Made by a program: the position numbers and the translations under genes. Below are positions 36,005-43,967 of a stretch of 64,000 bases of DNA, one piece after another. The stretch comes from Actinopolyspora alba (GTDB lineage Bacteria; Actinomycetota; Actinomycetes; Mycobacteriales; Pseudonocardiaceae), in the NCBI RefSeq assembly GCF_900112765.1, contig NZ_FOMZ01000009.1, positions 124,001-188,000 of the forward strand, read 5' to 3'. Under the pieces are notes generated by a model. That model saw nothing but the letters and a program-made list of their open reading frames with translations, did no database searches and had not been told where the DNA came from. Numbering within the stretch: the first letter of the stretch is position 1; every line of letters starts with the position of its first letter.

Positions 36005-37012
36005 TCACCCCCGCAACGCGTCGAGCAGCCGGTCCACGGTGCTGCCGAGCCCCCATTCCTGTTGCAGTCCGCGAACCCGATCGAGGTCGACGGCCGTAGC
36101 GAGTCCAGCGCTGGAGGGGCTCGTACCCCGGGGCAGGGCGTCGGAGGGCAGGCTGTGGGTCACCGGGGCTTCGGACACGGTGTTGACCACCGTCGGTGCG
36201 GCGTCGAGGTAGTCCGCGGCCTCCGACAGCTTCTCCCGATTGCGTTTCGTCAATCCCTGGTCCCCGGCATCGACCGCCGCGCGCAGTTCGGTCAGCGAGC
36301 CGAACCGCGTGATCAGTTTGGCCGCCGTCTTCTCCCCGATCCCGGCCACGCCGGGCAACCCGTCCGAGGGATCTCCGCGCAGCATCGCCATCTCGGCGTA
36401 GGCTCGTCCCGCGTTCTCGGTGGGCAGCTCGTACCGCGCTGCCAGCTCGACCGGACCGTAGTCCTGCGCCTTGGCCAGTCCGCCACCGATGTAGACGACC
36501 CGACAGGTGGTGGGGGACTCCCGCACGAGCTGGAACAGATCGCGGTCGCCCGTGATCACCTCGATCGGATCGGTGTCCTCCCGCGCCACCAGCGTCGCGA
36601 TCACGTCGTCGGCCTCGTGGCCCTCGGCCTCGGCGGTGTCGATGCCCAGCGCGGCGAGCAGGTCCAGAATCACCGGAACCTGCGGTTCCAGCGTGTCGGG
36701 AACCGCTTCCTCCGATGCGTCCGTCCCCGCCGTCCCGTCCGCCGTTGTTCCGGTTTCCGGGGCGGGTTCGGCCACCCGGTGTGCCTTGTACGAGGGCAGC
36801 GCGCGCACCCGGAAGTCGGGGCGCCAGTCGTTGTCCAGACACGCCACGATCCGGCCAGGCGTGCGCTCGGTGAGCAGTTTCGCGAGCATGTCGCAGAATC
36901 CGCGTACCGCGTTCACCGGAGTTCCGTCCGGAGCGGTCAGCGACTCCGGCAGCGCGTAGTAGGAACGGAACCAGATTCCGGCCGAGTCGAGCAGCATCAC
37001 CGATGACTTCAC
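36005..37012 (-). CDS. 5'-3' exonuclease (PolA N-domain-like)
   Basis: The 335-residue protein has the FEN/PIN nuclease residues: MLLDSAGIWFRSYYAL, DNDWRPDFR, EGHEADDVIATL, VITGDRDLFQLV, and the helix-hairpin-helix DGLPGVAGIGEKTAAKLI. It is a stand-alone relative of the DNA polymerase I exonuclease domain and would trim flaps or primers. An insert rich in Thr/Ala/Glu (about residues 80–105) is not conserved. GTG at 37012 is chosen; an in-frame extension reaches 37063. Confidence 0.9.
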   Translation of the reverse strand: MKSSVMLLDSAGIWFRSYYALPESLTAPDGTPVNAVRGFCDMLAKLLTERTPGRIVACLDNDWRPDFRVRALPSYKAHRVAEPAPETGTTADGTAGTDASEEAVPDTLEPQVPVILDLLAALGIDTAEAEGHEADDVIATLVAREDTDPIEVITGDRDLFQLVRESPTTCRVVYIGGGLAKAQDYGPVELAARYELPTENAGRAYAEMAMLRGDPSDGLPGVAGIGEKTAAKLITRFGSLTELRAAVDAGDQGLTKRNREKLSEAADYLDAAPTVVNTVSEAPVTHSLPSDALPRGTSPSSAGLATAVDLDRVRGLQQEWGLGSTVDRLLDALRG

Positions 37013-37065
37013 GGCGCCCAGCTTGTCACGTTTCCGGTGCGGCACGCCGTCCGGCACGGTCAAAC

Positions 37066-37097
37066 CACCAAGAAAACTTGGCAGAGTTTTCTTGGTG
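37066..37097. promoter_or_regulatory. Palindromic operator candidate of ArsR-type regulator
   Basis: Perfect 13-bp arms, CACCAAGAAAACT and AGTTTTCTTGGTG, surround a 6-nt spacer (37079–37084), just before the regulator start. The AT-rich composition stands out from the surroundings. Confidence 0.7.
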
Positions 37098-37104
37098 ATT
37101 TACG

Positions 37105-37680
37105 GTGTGCCGGGTGACCGAAGGACACAGCTACGAGCTCGACGCGGCCGGACTGCGGGCGCTGGCTCACCCGCTGCGCATCCGCATCCTCGGCGAGCTG
37201 CGTGCCGAGGGCCCCGCGACGGCCACCCAGCTGGCCGAGCGCTTCGAGCAGCGCTCGGGAACCACCAGCTGGCACCTGCGACAGCTCGCCGAACACGGCT
37301 TCGTCGAACAGGACACCGAACGCGGTAATCGCAGGGAACGCTGGTGGCGGGCCACGCACGCCGAAACCGCGTTTCACCCCGAGAGGTTCAGTACCGACGC
37401 CGAACTCGGTCCCGCCCTGAGCACCCTGCTGCACGAGGTGGCCGCCAACCACCACCGCGAACTCACCGGGTTCCTGGCGAGCCTGCCCGAGTGGTCCGAG
37501 GAGTGGATCCAGGCCTCGGAACTGTCGGACTGGCAGCTCTCCCTCTCGCGGGACGAACTGGCCGAGCTCACCGCCGAAGTCGGTCGACTCGTGGAACGCT
37601 ACCGCCGCGACCCCGCGGCGGGTGACGAACCGGTGATGGTGCAGCTGCGCGCCTTCCCGCGGGGGGAGCGGCGGGGGTGA
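37105..37680 (+). CDS. ArsR/HTH-20-type transcriptional regulator
   Basis: The protein is 191 residues (188 if the GTG at 37114 is used). It has a winged helix (residues about 12–85, LRALAHPLRIRILGELRAEG ... WHLRQLAEHGFVE) and a helical C-terminal part. It overlaps the downstream MFS gene by GTGA, so it probably controls a co-transcribed exporter. The palindrome at 37066–37097 is its likely binding site. Confidence 0.9.
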   Translation: MCRVTEGHSYELDAAGLRALAHPLRIRILGELRAEGPATATQLAERFEQRSGTTSWHLRQLAEHGFVEQDTERGNRRERWWRATHAETAFHPERFSTDAELGPALSTLLHEVAANHHRELTGFLASLPEWSEEWIQASELSDWQLSLSRDELAELTAEVGRLVERYRRDPAAGDEPVMVQLRAFPRGERRG

Positions 37681-38990
37681 ACCGCTTACGGTTACTGGTG
37701 CTGTGGTTGTCGACCGGCACCGTCAGCGCCGCCAGCGCGGCCGGATTCGTGGCGATCCCGTGGTTCGTGCTCATGACGACCGGAAGCGCCGCGAACGTGG
37801 GCGTGGTCACCGCGGCCGAGCTCGTGGGGATGCTGCTCGCCACCGCGCTCAGCGGCCCGCTGATCGACCGCGTCGGGCCGGCACGGACCGCGCCGCTGGC
37901 CGATCTGGCCGCCGCGCTGTGCATCGGCGCGATTCCGCTGGCAGAAGCCACCACCGGTCTCACGCTCTGGTCGTTGATGTCGCTGGCAGGTGCGTTCGGA
38001 GCGTTCCGCGAACCCGGCCAGACCGCTCGCCGGGTGGCTGTCCCGGAACTGGTCGGCAACGCCGGGGTGGCGATGGAACGCGGGGCGGGAGGGATGGACG
38101 CCGCACTGCGGGCGGGGCACCTCTCGGGGGCGCCGCTGGCGGGTGGAGCGCTCGCGCTGTTCGATCCGCCGGGTGTGCTGTGGATCGCCACCGCTGTGAT
38201 GGGGATGTCCGCGCTGCTGGTCGCCTACGCCGCGCGCGGAGTGAGCACATCGGAATCAGAGGGGACGGACACATCCGAGGGATTCGCGCGCCGATTCGCC
38301 GCCGGGATCGGTTATCTCCGTCGCGACCGGCTGATCACCTGGATCGTGGTACTGCTGTTGCTGACGAACACCCTCGACCTGGCGTTGACGGGAGTGCTGC
38401 TCCCGACCTACTCGGCGCGGATACTGCACGACTCGCTGGCGCTCGGGGTGCTGGTCGGCGCGTTGGGCGGCGCCGCGCTCACGGGGAACCTGCTGTTCAC
38501 CTGGCTCGGCGCACGGGTGCGACGTCGGAGGATGCTGTTCACGTTCGCGTTCGCGCTGGGACCGATCCCGCCCCACCTCGCGATGGCCGCGGGGGCCGGA
38601 TTCGCGGTGCTTTTCTGCGTGGTGGTCGGGTGCGGACTGGTCGCCGGAATGATCAACCCGATCCTGGCCGCCGTGAGCTACGAGCGCATCCCGGCCGAGC
38701 TGCGCGGACGCGTGCTGAGCCTGACGACCCTCGTGGCGCAGGGCGGTACCCCGCTCGGCGTGTTGTTCGGTGGCCTGGCGGTGGAGGGACTCGGGCTGCG
38801 TACCACCCTGACCTGCACGGCCCTGCTCTATCTGGTCGCGTTGGCGATACCGCTCCTCGGTGGTGGTTGGCGGGAGATGAACCGTCCTCGAACTCGGTCG
38901 ACGGTCGAGGATGTGGTCGGGGGAAGTACACCGCACGGCGGACAGGAGTTGGTGGATTCGTCATCTCCGGGTTGTGGTCGGCAGGCCTAG
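37677..38990 (+). CDS. MFS transporter
   Basis: The 437-residue protein has about 12 membrane helices and belongs to the major facilitator group with an N-terminal WLSTGTVSAASAAGFVAIPW segment typical of drug-export-like (enterobactin exporter-like) members. It is translationally coupled to the ArsR-type regulator. Two TTA codons occur within the first seven codons. The substrate is unknown. Confidence 0.9.
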   Translation: MNRLRLLVLWLSTGTVSAASAAGFVAIPWFVLMTTGSAANVGVVTAAELVGMLLATALSGPLIDRVGPARTAPLADLAAALCIGAIPLAEATTGLTLWSLMSLAGAFGAFREPGQTARRVAVPELVGNAGVAMERGAGGMDAALRAGHLSGAPLAGGALALFDPPGVLWIATAVMGMSALLVAYAARGVSTSESEGTDTSEGFARRFAAGIGYLRRDRLITWIVVLLLLTNTLDLALTGVLLPTYSARILHDSLALGVLVGALGGAALTGNLLFTWLGARVRRRRMLFTFAFALGPIPPHLAMAAGAGFAVLFCVVVGCGLVAGMINPILAAVSYERIPAELRGRVLSLTTLVAQGGTPLGVLFGGLAVEGLGLRTTLTCTALLYLVALAIPLLGGGWREMNRPRTRSTVEDVVGGSTPHGGQELVDSSSPGCGRQA

Positions 38991-39011
38991 AACCGGGGAT
39001 GGTGAGAGTGT

Positions 39012-39057
39012 CGGTTCCGGAGCGCTTCTCTCCCTCCCGTTGTGCGCTCCGGAACCG
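39012..39057 (+). terminator. Hairpin terminator after MFS gene
   Basis: A perfect 14-bp stem (CGGTTCCGGAGCGC and its complement) with an 18-nt loop lies 22 nt after the MFS stop; TTTCTCGTGT follows a few bases later. Confidence 0.75.
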
Positions 39058-39176
39058 TCACGCCTTTCTCGTGTCGTCGCAGACCTGGCGCCCGTGGTAC
39101 GAGTCGCCGGGAGTTTCCGCGTCGGTGCGGTTTTCTCGGCACCCCGGCCAGCTGACCTCCACGTGACCGGGGCACT

Positions 39177-39182
39177 TAGAGT
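39177..39182 (+). promoter_or_regulatory. Leaderless –10 box TAGAGT of M24 peptidase gene
   Basis: TAGAGT ends 7 nt before the ATG at 39189. Confidence 0.6.
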
Positions 39183-39188
39183 TGGGCC

Positions 39189-40343
39189 ATGTCCACCGTT
39201 GCAACGAAGCAGGACCCCACAGTGCTCTCGGCGCGGCTACAGCACGCGGCCGAGAAGGCCGCAGGCGCGGACATCGACGCGCTGCTGATCTCGCCCGGAT
39301 CCGACCTCGGTTACCTCATCGGGGTGAACGGTGAGTCCTTCGAACGCCTCAGCTGCCTGGTGCTACCCGCTGCGGGCAGCACGGCTTCGCCCGTGCTGGT
39401 CGTTCCCAAACTCGAGGAACTCGGTTACTCCGAGGTGCCCGCGCGGGAACTCGGGCTGGAGATCGTCACCTGGGTGGACGGTCAGGATCCGCACGGCATC
39501 GTCGCGGATCTGCTGCGTCGTGACGGTGCCACCCCTTCCCGGGTGGGTGTGGCGGACGTGATGCCCGCCCTGCACACCCTGCCGCTGCGCACCGCCCTGC
39601 CGGAGACCGAGCAGGTGCTGGCCAACCCGGTGCTGCGCGCCCTGCGGATGCGCAAGGATCCCGCCGAGATCGGCGCCCTGCGCGAGGCCGGTGCCGCCAT
39701 CGACCGGGTACACGCCCGGATGGGCGAGTTCCTGCGAGTCGGTCGCACCGAGGCCGAGGTGGGCGCCGACATCAGCAGGGCGATCCTCGAGGAGGGGCAC
39801 GCCGAGGCGGAGTTCGTGATCGTCGGTTCCGGCCCGAACGGGGCGAGCCCGCACCACGCGCTTTCCGACCGGGTGATCCGGGAGGGCGACGTGGTCGTGG
39901 TGGATATCGGTGGCCCCATGCCCAGCGGCTACAACTCGGACTGCACCCGCACCTATTCGCTGGGCGAGCCGAGGGACTCCGACGTGCGTGACACCTACGA
40001 GGTGCTGCACGCCGCGCAGCGGGCCGCTGTGGAGCGGGTGCGACCCGGAGCCACGCCCGCCGAGGTCGACGCCGCCGCCAGGGAACCGATCGCCGCTGCC
40101 GGCTTCGGTGACTACTTCGTGCACCGCACCGGGCACGGCATCGGTCTGGACGTGCACGAGGAGCCCTACATCATGGGGGGCAACGAGATCGCGCTCGAAC
40201 CGGGAATGGCGTTCAGCATCGAGCCGGGCATCTACCAACAGGGACACTGGGGTGCCAGGATCGAGGACATCGTCGTGGTCACCGAGCACGGCGTCGAGAG
40301 CGTGAACAACCAGCCGCACGAGTTGGTGGTGCTGCCGACGTGA
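39189..40343 (+). CDS. M24 family Xaa-Pro aminopeptidase
   Basis: The 384-residue protein has a creatinase-like N-domain and a pita-bread catalytic domain. Metal ligands lie in VVVDIGGPMPSGYNSDCTRT (two Asp), the His of HRTGHGIGLDVHEEP, and the two Glu of FSIEPGIY and RIEDIVVV. It would remove N-terminal residues before proline. The Lrp-type regulator gene overlaps its stop by 4 nt. Confidence 0.93.
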   Translation: MSTVATKQDPTVLSARLQHAAEKAAGADIDALLISPGSDLGYLIGVNGESFERLSCLVLPAAGSTASPVLVVPKLEELGYSEVPARELGLEIVTWVDGQDPHGIVADLLRRDGATPSRVGVADVMPALHTLPLRTALPETEQVLANPVLRALRMRKDPAEIGALREAGAAIDRVHARMGEFLRVGRTEAEVGADISRAILEEGHAEAEFVIVGSGPNGASPHHALSDRVIREGDVVVVDIGGPMPSGYNSDCTRTYSLGEPRDSDVRDTYEVLHAAQRAAVERVRPGATPAEVDAAAREPIAAAGFGDYFVHRTGHGIGLDVHEEPYIMGGNEIALEPGMAFSIEPGIYQQGHWGARIEDIVVVTEHGVESVNNQPHELVVLPT

Positions 40344-40813
40344 CAGACCGGAATGCCGCGCAGAGTTCCGAACTCGAGGCGACCGATCGGGCCATTCTCC
40401 GTGAACTGCTCAGGGACGGGCGGTGCAGTTTCACCGACCTCGGCGAACGGGTCGGGCTCAGTGTCTCGGCGGTGCACCAACGTGTCCGGAGGCTGGAACA
40501 ACGCGGAGCGCTGCGCGGCTACACGGCCAGGGTGGACGGCGAGCAGATCGGGCTGCCGCTGACGGCGTTCATCTCGCTCACCCCGATCGACCCGGCGGCT
40601 CCGGACGACTATCCACAGCGGTTGGAGCATCTGTCGGAGATCGAGTCCTGCTTCTCGGTGGCCGGTGACGAATCCTACATCCTGCAGGTTCGGGTGGCTT
40701 CGCCGCTGGCGCTGGAGGATCTGCTGCGGCAGATCCGCGAGTCGGCGAAGGTCTCCACCCGGACCACCGTGGTCCTGTCCACCCCCTTCGAGAATCGCGC
40801 CCCGGAACTTTGA
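40340..40813 (+). CDS. Lrp/AsnC family regulator
   Basis: The 157-residue protein has an AsnC-type HTH (ELEATDRAILRELLRDGRCSFTDLGERVGLSVSAVHQRV in pieces) and a RAM ligand domain (about 70–150). It starts with GTG overlapping the peptidase stop, so both are co-transcribed. An amino-acid effector is likely given the peptidase partner. Its TGA begins repeat copy 5. Confidence 0.92.
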   Translation: MTDRNAAQSSELEATDRAILRELLRDGRCSFTDLGERVGLSVSAVHQRVRRLEQRGALRGYTARVDGEQIGLPLTAFISLTPIDPAAPDDYPQRLEHLSEIESCFSVAGDESYILQVRVASPLALEDLLRQIRESAKVSTRTTVVLSTPFENRAPEL

Positions 40814-40955
40814 TCGAAATTCTTCTCGGCTTTCGGGGGCCTCGCTTGGCGGAACCTCTCGTGCGGCTCTCGCTCCGGGAGGCCCGACATCGGGTAGCGA
40901 CCTACACAACGTCGGGCCTTCCTCGCGAGAGCCGCACGAGAGAACCCGCGGCGGT
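40811..40955 (+). repeat. Stop-codon-linked intergenic repeat, copy 5 (hairpin form)
   Basis: The copy starts with the Lrp stop codon (TGATCGAAATTCTTCTC), then CTCGCTTGGCGGAACCTC and CGACATCGGGTAGCG. It contains a perfect 17-bp inverted repeat (40856–40872 with 40926–40942) and an inner 9-bp stem (40880–40888 with 40911–40919). It is about 85% alike copy 2 by eye. Confidence 0.85.
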
Positions 40956-41078
40956 GCCGACTGCCAGGGTGGTGGGGGTTCGGCCTGCGAGGGTGCTCGG
41001 AATGCTGCCTGCGGGAGGGTTGGGGTCGGCGCTAGTGGTGCCGAAGAGCTAACGGAATTCGCGTTCGGGTGAGTACAA

Positions 41079-41109
41079 GTGCGACACGCCGTTCTCCGGC
41101 GTGTCGCAC
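41079..41109 (+). terminator. Hairpin terminator before methyltransferase
   Basis: A perfect 12-bp stem (GTGCGACACGCC / GGCGTGTCGCAC) with a 7-nt loop. It lies between repeat copy 5 and the methyltransferase promoter. Confidence 0.65.
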
Positions 41110-41135
41110 GGTAGGAAGATCGCCGGAAATTCCAC

Positions 41136-41141
41136 TACCGT
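41136..41141 (+). promoter_or_regulatory. Leaderless –10 box TACCGT of methyltransferase gene
   Basis: TACCGT ends 7 nt before the GTG at 41148. Confidence 0.5.
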
Positions 41142-41147
41142 AATCGG

Positions 41148-41852
41148 GTGGCGCGCAATACGATCTACGATCAGTTCGCGGAAGCCTACGCCCTGCACTC
41201 CGAACACAGCCCGGCCAACGCCTACTACGACCGTCCGGCCGTACTGGACCTCGCCGGCGACGTAGCCGGCAAGCGAGTGCTCGAACTCGGATGTGCCGCC
41301 GGTGTGCTCTCCGAGCAGCTCGTCGAACGTGGTGCCGCGGTGTTCGGAGTGGACCGCGAGCCCAGGATGGTCGAACTCGCCCGTCGCAGACTCGACGGTC
41401 GCGCCGAGTTCGACGTGGCGGATCTGTCCGAACCACTCGATCTCGTCACCGATTCCAGCACCGACCTGGTGGTGGCCTCCCTGGTGCTGCACTACCTGGC
41501 GGACTGGGAACCGTTGTTGACCGAACTCAACCGCTGCCTGGTGGCCGATGGCGAGCTGGTGTTCTCGGTACATCATCCCGCCGCCGACTGGCAGTGGTTC
41601 GGACGTCCCGACTACCTGCGTACCGAACTGGTCACCGAGACGTGGCCGGTGGGCGGGCAGGAGGTTTCGGTGTCCTTCTACCGCAGACCCCTCTCGGCGG
41701 TGTTCGACCAACTGCACCGCTCCGGCTTCGTGGTCGACACCATCGGTGAACCGCGTCCGCTGCCCGAGCTCAACGAACTCTCCCCGGACGCGTACGTGGA
41801 ACTGAGCAGTAAGCCCGTGTTCCTGTTCGTCAAGGCCTTCAAGGTGGGGTGA
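41148..41852 (+). CDS. Class I SAM-dependent methyltransferase
   Basis: The 234-residue protein has motif I VLELGCAAGVLSEQL, the acidic SAM residue (GVDREPRMV) and motif IV (STDLVVASLVLHYL), as in UbiE/type-11 methyltransferases. The substrate is unknown. Its 3' end overlaps the convergent SGNH hydrolase gene by 14 nt. Confidence 0.9.
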   Translation: MARNTIYDQFAEAYALHSEHSPANAYYDRPAVLDLAGDVAGKRVLELGCAAGVLSEQLVERGAAVFGVDREPRMVELARRRLDGRAEFDVADLSEPLDLVTDSSTDLVVASLVLHYLADWEPLLTELNRCLVADGELVFSVHHPAADWQWFGRPDYLRTELVTETWPVGGQEVSVSFYRRPLSAVFDQLHRSGFVVDTIGEPRPLPELNELSPDAYVELSSKPVFLFVKAFKVG

Positions 41853-42951
41853 CGGTGGCCGAACTCTCCCCTTGGGGCGGTTCGGCGCTGTTTCCGTCGA
41901 GCGGAGCCACGCGCAGGGATCCGTCGCCGGTGGTGACGCACTCGGCCTGTTGCCTACCGGACGGCAGGAAGTCCTCGAGGCAACCCGCTATGCGCTCGTA
42001 TCCGGCCGCGTTGGGGTGAAACGACTCCTGCATCGCGTGCGAGGCGCGTTCGTCGTGCTCCAGATCCCGCCAGTCGACGGCGAGGCGGCGGAACCATTCC
42101 GTGTCCGCCGATTCGCTCGGTGCGGTACAGGCCTCGTGCCCGTACCCGGCGCGCGCGAGATCGAGGAACCGCACGTCCTGTTGCTCGGCCACCTCGCGCA
42201 GTCCCTCCGAGAGCTGGGGGACGGCGGTGTCGCGGACCCAACGCACGTCGACGGTGCGTAACGGACAGCCGGACAGTCCTCGCAGATCCGGGCGAATGCC
42301 CGGCGCGACCGGGGAGGCGTAGGACTGCAGCACCAGCGAGTAGCTGTCCCGCGAGTAGCCGGCGCGGCGCATGACGTTTTTGATGTCGGCCAGTGCGTCG
42401 GCGACCTTGGGCCGCATCTCCGCCACGCGGTCGGGCCACTCGTTTTGCAGCCGCCGCGAGCAGCCGCCCGAACTCTTGGTGAACCACGCGCGGACACAGG
42501 AGTTCAGCACACCCACGAAATTGGGCTCGTTGTTCGCACCGACAGCCACCACGATGTCGGTGATGCGGTATCGCTCGGCTAGCCGTGCGAGCTGGCCCGC
42601 CTGCGAGGGCCTACCGCCGTCCGAGGCGGAGTCGAGGCCGACGGTACCCGCTTTCGCGCCGGAACAGGCCAGGTTGAAGCGTTTCACATCGGCCGGCAGC
42701 CGCAGTTGGTGCACCATGGCTTCGGAGGAGCGGTGACACCAGTTGCCGTCGCGCCCGTCGGTACCGGGGAGGTAGTCGCCCGCACCCTCGCCGGAGATCG
42801 TGCTGTCGCCCATGGTGACCACCGCACGGGGCAGCTCCGGCTCCGGCGGTTGTGGCACCTGCACCGGTCTGTCGCTGACGAGCAGTACCAGTGCGAACAC
42901 GCTTCCGACCAGGAACAGGGTGATCAGTTTGGCTGTGCGTGTTCGCATCAC
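41839..42951 (-). CDS. Secreted SGNH/GDSL-type hydrolase
   Basis: The 370-residue protein has an N-terminal membrane/signal helix (about 9–26), block I Ser in VVTMGDSTISGEGAGDY, block III Asn in VAVGANNEP and block V His in FHPNAAGYERI. Six or more Cys suggest disulfides outside the cell. It probably deacylates a lipid or polymer; the substrate is unknown. GTG at 42951 is preceded by a TAGACT box at leaderless distance; the next codon is ATG with GGAGGTG, so both starts may be used. Confidence 0.88.
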   Translation of the reverse strand: MMRTRTAKLITLFLVGSVFALVLLVSDRPVQVPQPPEPELPRAVVTMGDSTISGEGAGDYLPGTDGRDGNWCHRSSEAMVHQLRLPADVKRFNLACSGAKAGTVGLDSASDGGRPSQAGQLARLAERYRITDIVVAVGANNEPNFVGVLNSCVRAWFTKSSGGCSRRLQNEWPDRVAEMRPKVADALADIKNVMRRAGYSRDSYSLVLQSYASPVAPGIRPDLRGLSGCPLRTVDVRWVRDTAVPQLSEGLREVAEQQDVRFLDLARAGYGHEACTAPSESADTEWFRRLAVDWRDLEHDERASHAMQESFHPNAAGYERIAGCLEDFLPSGRQQAECVTTGDGSLRVAPLDGNSAEPPQGESSATVTPP

Positions 42952-42957
42952 CTCCGA

Positions 42958-42963
42958 AGTCTA
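42958..42963 (-). promoter_or_regulatory. Leaderless –10 box TAGACT of SGNH hydrolase gene
   Basis: On the minus strand TAGACT ends 7 nt before the GTG at 42951. Confidence 0.55.
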
Positions 42964-43156
42964 TGGCCCCGTGGGTGGTGGGTGGCACGGTGCCCGACCC
43001 GAGTTCGGGTAACGTTTCGGACACCACCGTCTCGAGTCGTCGCCGGCCGGTTCCGGAGGTGGGGCGGCGTGGGACGAACCGGGCCTCGGGAGTAATTCGG
43101 TTTGCTCGCGCGTTGTTGTCTGCAGAAGGTTCTGTTAGCGGAGGTGCCAGCGCGAC

Positions 43157-43768
43157 GTGCCGATACTGATCCTGCTGCTCGTCGGGTTCGCCGTCGAGGT
43201 CAGCGTACTTGTTCTGGTCGGTCAGCTCATCGGGGTTTTCCCCACTATCGGGTTACTGCTCGCCGGTGCGCTGATCGGATCCTGGCTGCTGCGCCGCGAG
43301 GGGCGCAGGACGCTGCGCGAGTTCTCCGAAGCGGCCCGATCGCGCCGACCTCCCGAGCGGGAGATCTCGGACGGCGTGCTCGTGAGTGGCAGCGGGTTCC
43401 TGATCATGATCCCCGGCCTGATCAGCGATCTGTTCGGTCTGCTGTTGCTGCTGCCTCCGGTCCGTGCGGTACTGCGAACCCGGATGCGGCGCAGCGCCGA
43501 ACGCAGGCAGCGGTTGATGCGGGAACGCATGGCCGGTTTCGGTCCTGCCGGTTTCGGCTCCGCGGCGTTCGGCCCGGACGCGTTCACCGCTCCCGGCTTC
43601 GGAACCGGTCGTGGGCAGTCGACCGGTACCGGTGACGAGGACGTGATCGACGGCGAGGTCATATCCGTCTCGGAGGACGACGATCACGAGCGGTACGATC
43701 ACGGTTCCAATCCGCTCCGCCGGGGTGGAACTGACGAGGAAGACGGCCAGGACCGGCGACAGTCCTGA
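43157..43768 (+). CDS. FxsA family membrane protein
   Basis: The 203-residue protein has the FxsA pattern: two N-terminal helices (about 2–45, with EVSVLVLVGQLIGVFPTIG), a conserved loop DGVLVSGSGFLIMIPGLISD and a third hydrophobic stretch, then a Gly/Phe-rich and acidic cytosolic tail. FxsA relieves phage exclusion by F plasmids in E. coli when overexpressed; its role in actinobacteria is unknown. GCGGAGGTG precedes the GTG. Confidence 0.88.
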   Translation: MPILILLLVGFAVEVSVLVLVGQLIGVFPTIGLLLAGALIGSWLLRREGRRTLREFSEAARSRRPPEREISDGVLVSGSGFLIMIPGLISDLFGLLLLLPPVRAVLRTRMRRSAERRQRLMRERMAGFGPAGFGSAAFGPDAFTAPGFGTGRGQSTGTGDEDVIDGEVISVSEDDDHERYDHGSNPLRRGGTDEEDGQDRRQS

Positions 43769-43967
43769 GTGGGTCGGCTGTGGTCGGGCGAGTACAAGCA
43801 GCGGGTTAAGCTACTCGGGGGCGACCGCGACCGACGGCCACGAGCCGTGACGGTAGTGCCGCACAGCGGTACGGCCGGATACGCGACTCGGAACACGCCG
43901 AGTGACGGTCGGGCGGTTCGCGCAGGTTGCACACGCGAGGGTGAACTACAGGGGCCAGGTCCGATAC

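Noticed and set aside
43157-43768. FxsA homologue as a phage-exclusion gene
   Set aside because: The E. coli effect needs overexpression with an F plasmid; the gene is a widespread conserved membrane protein, so no defence role is claimed.
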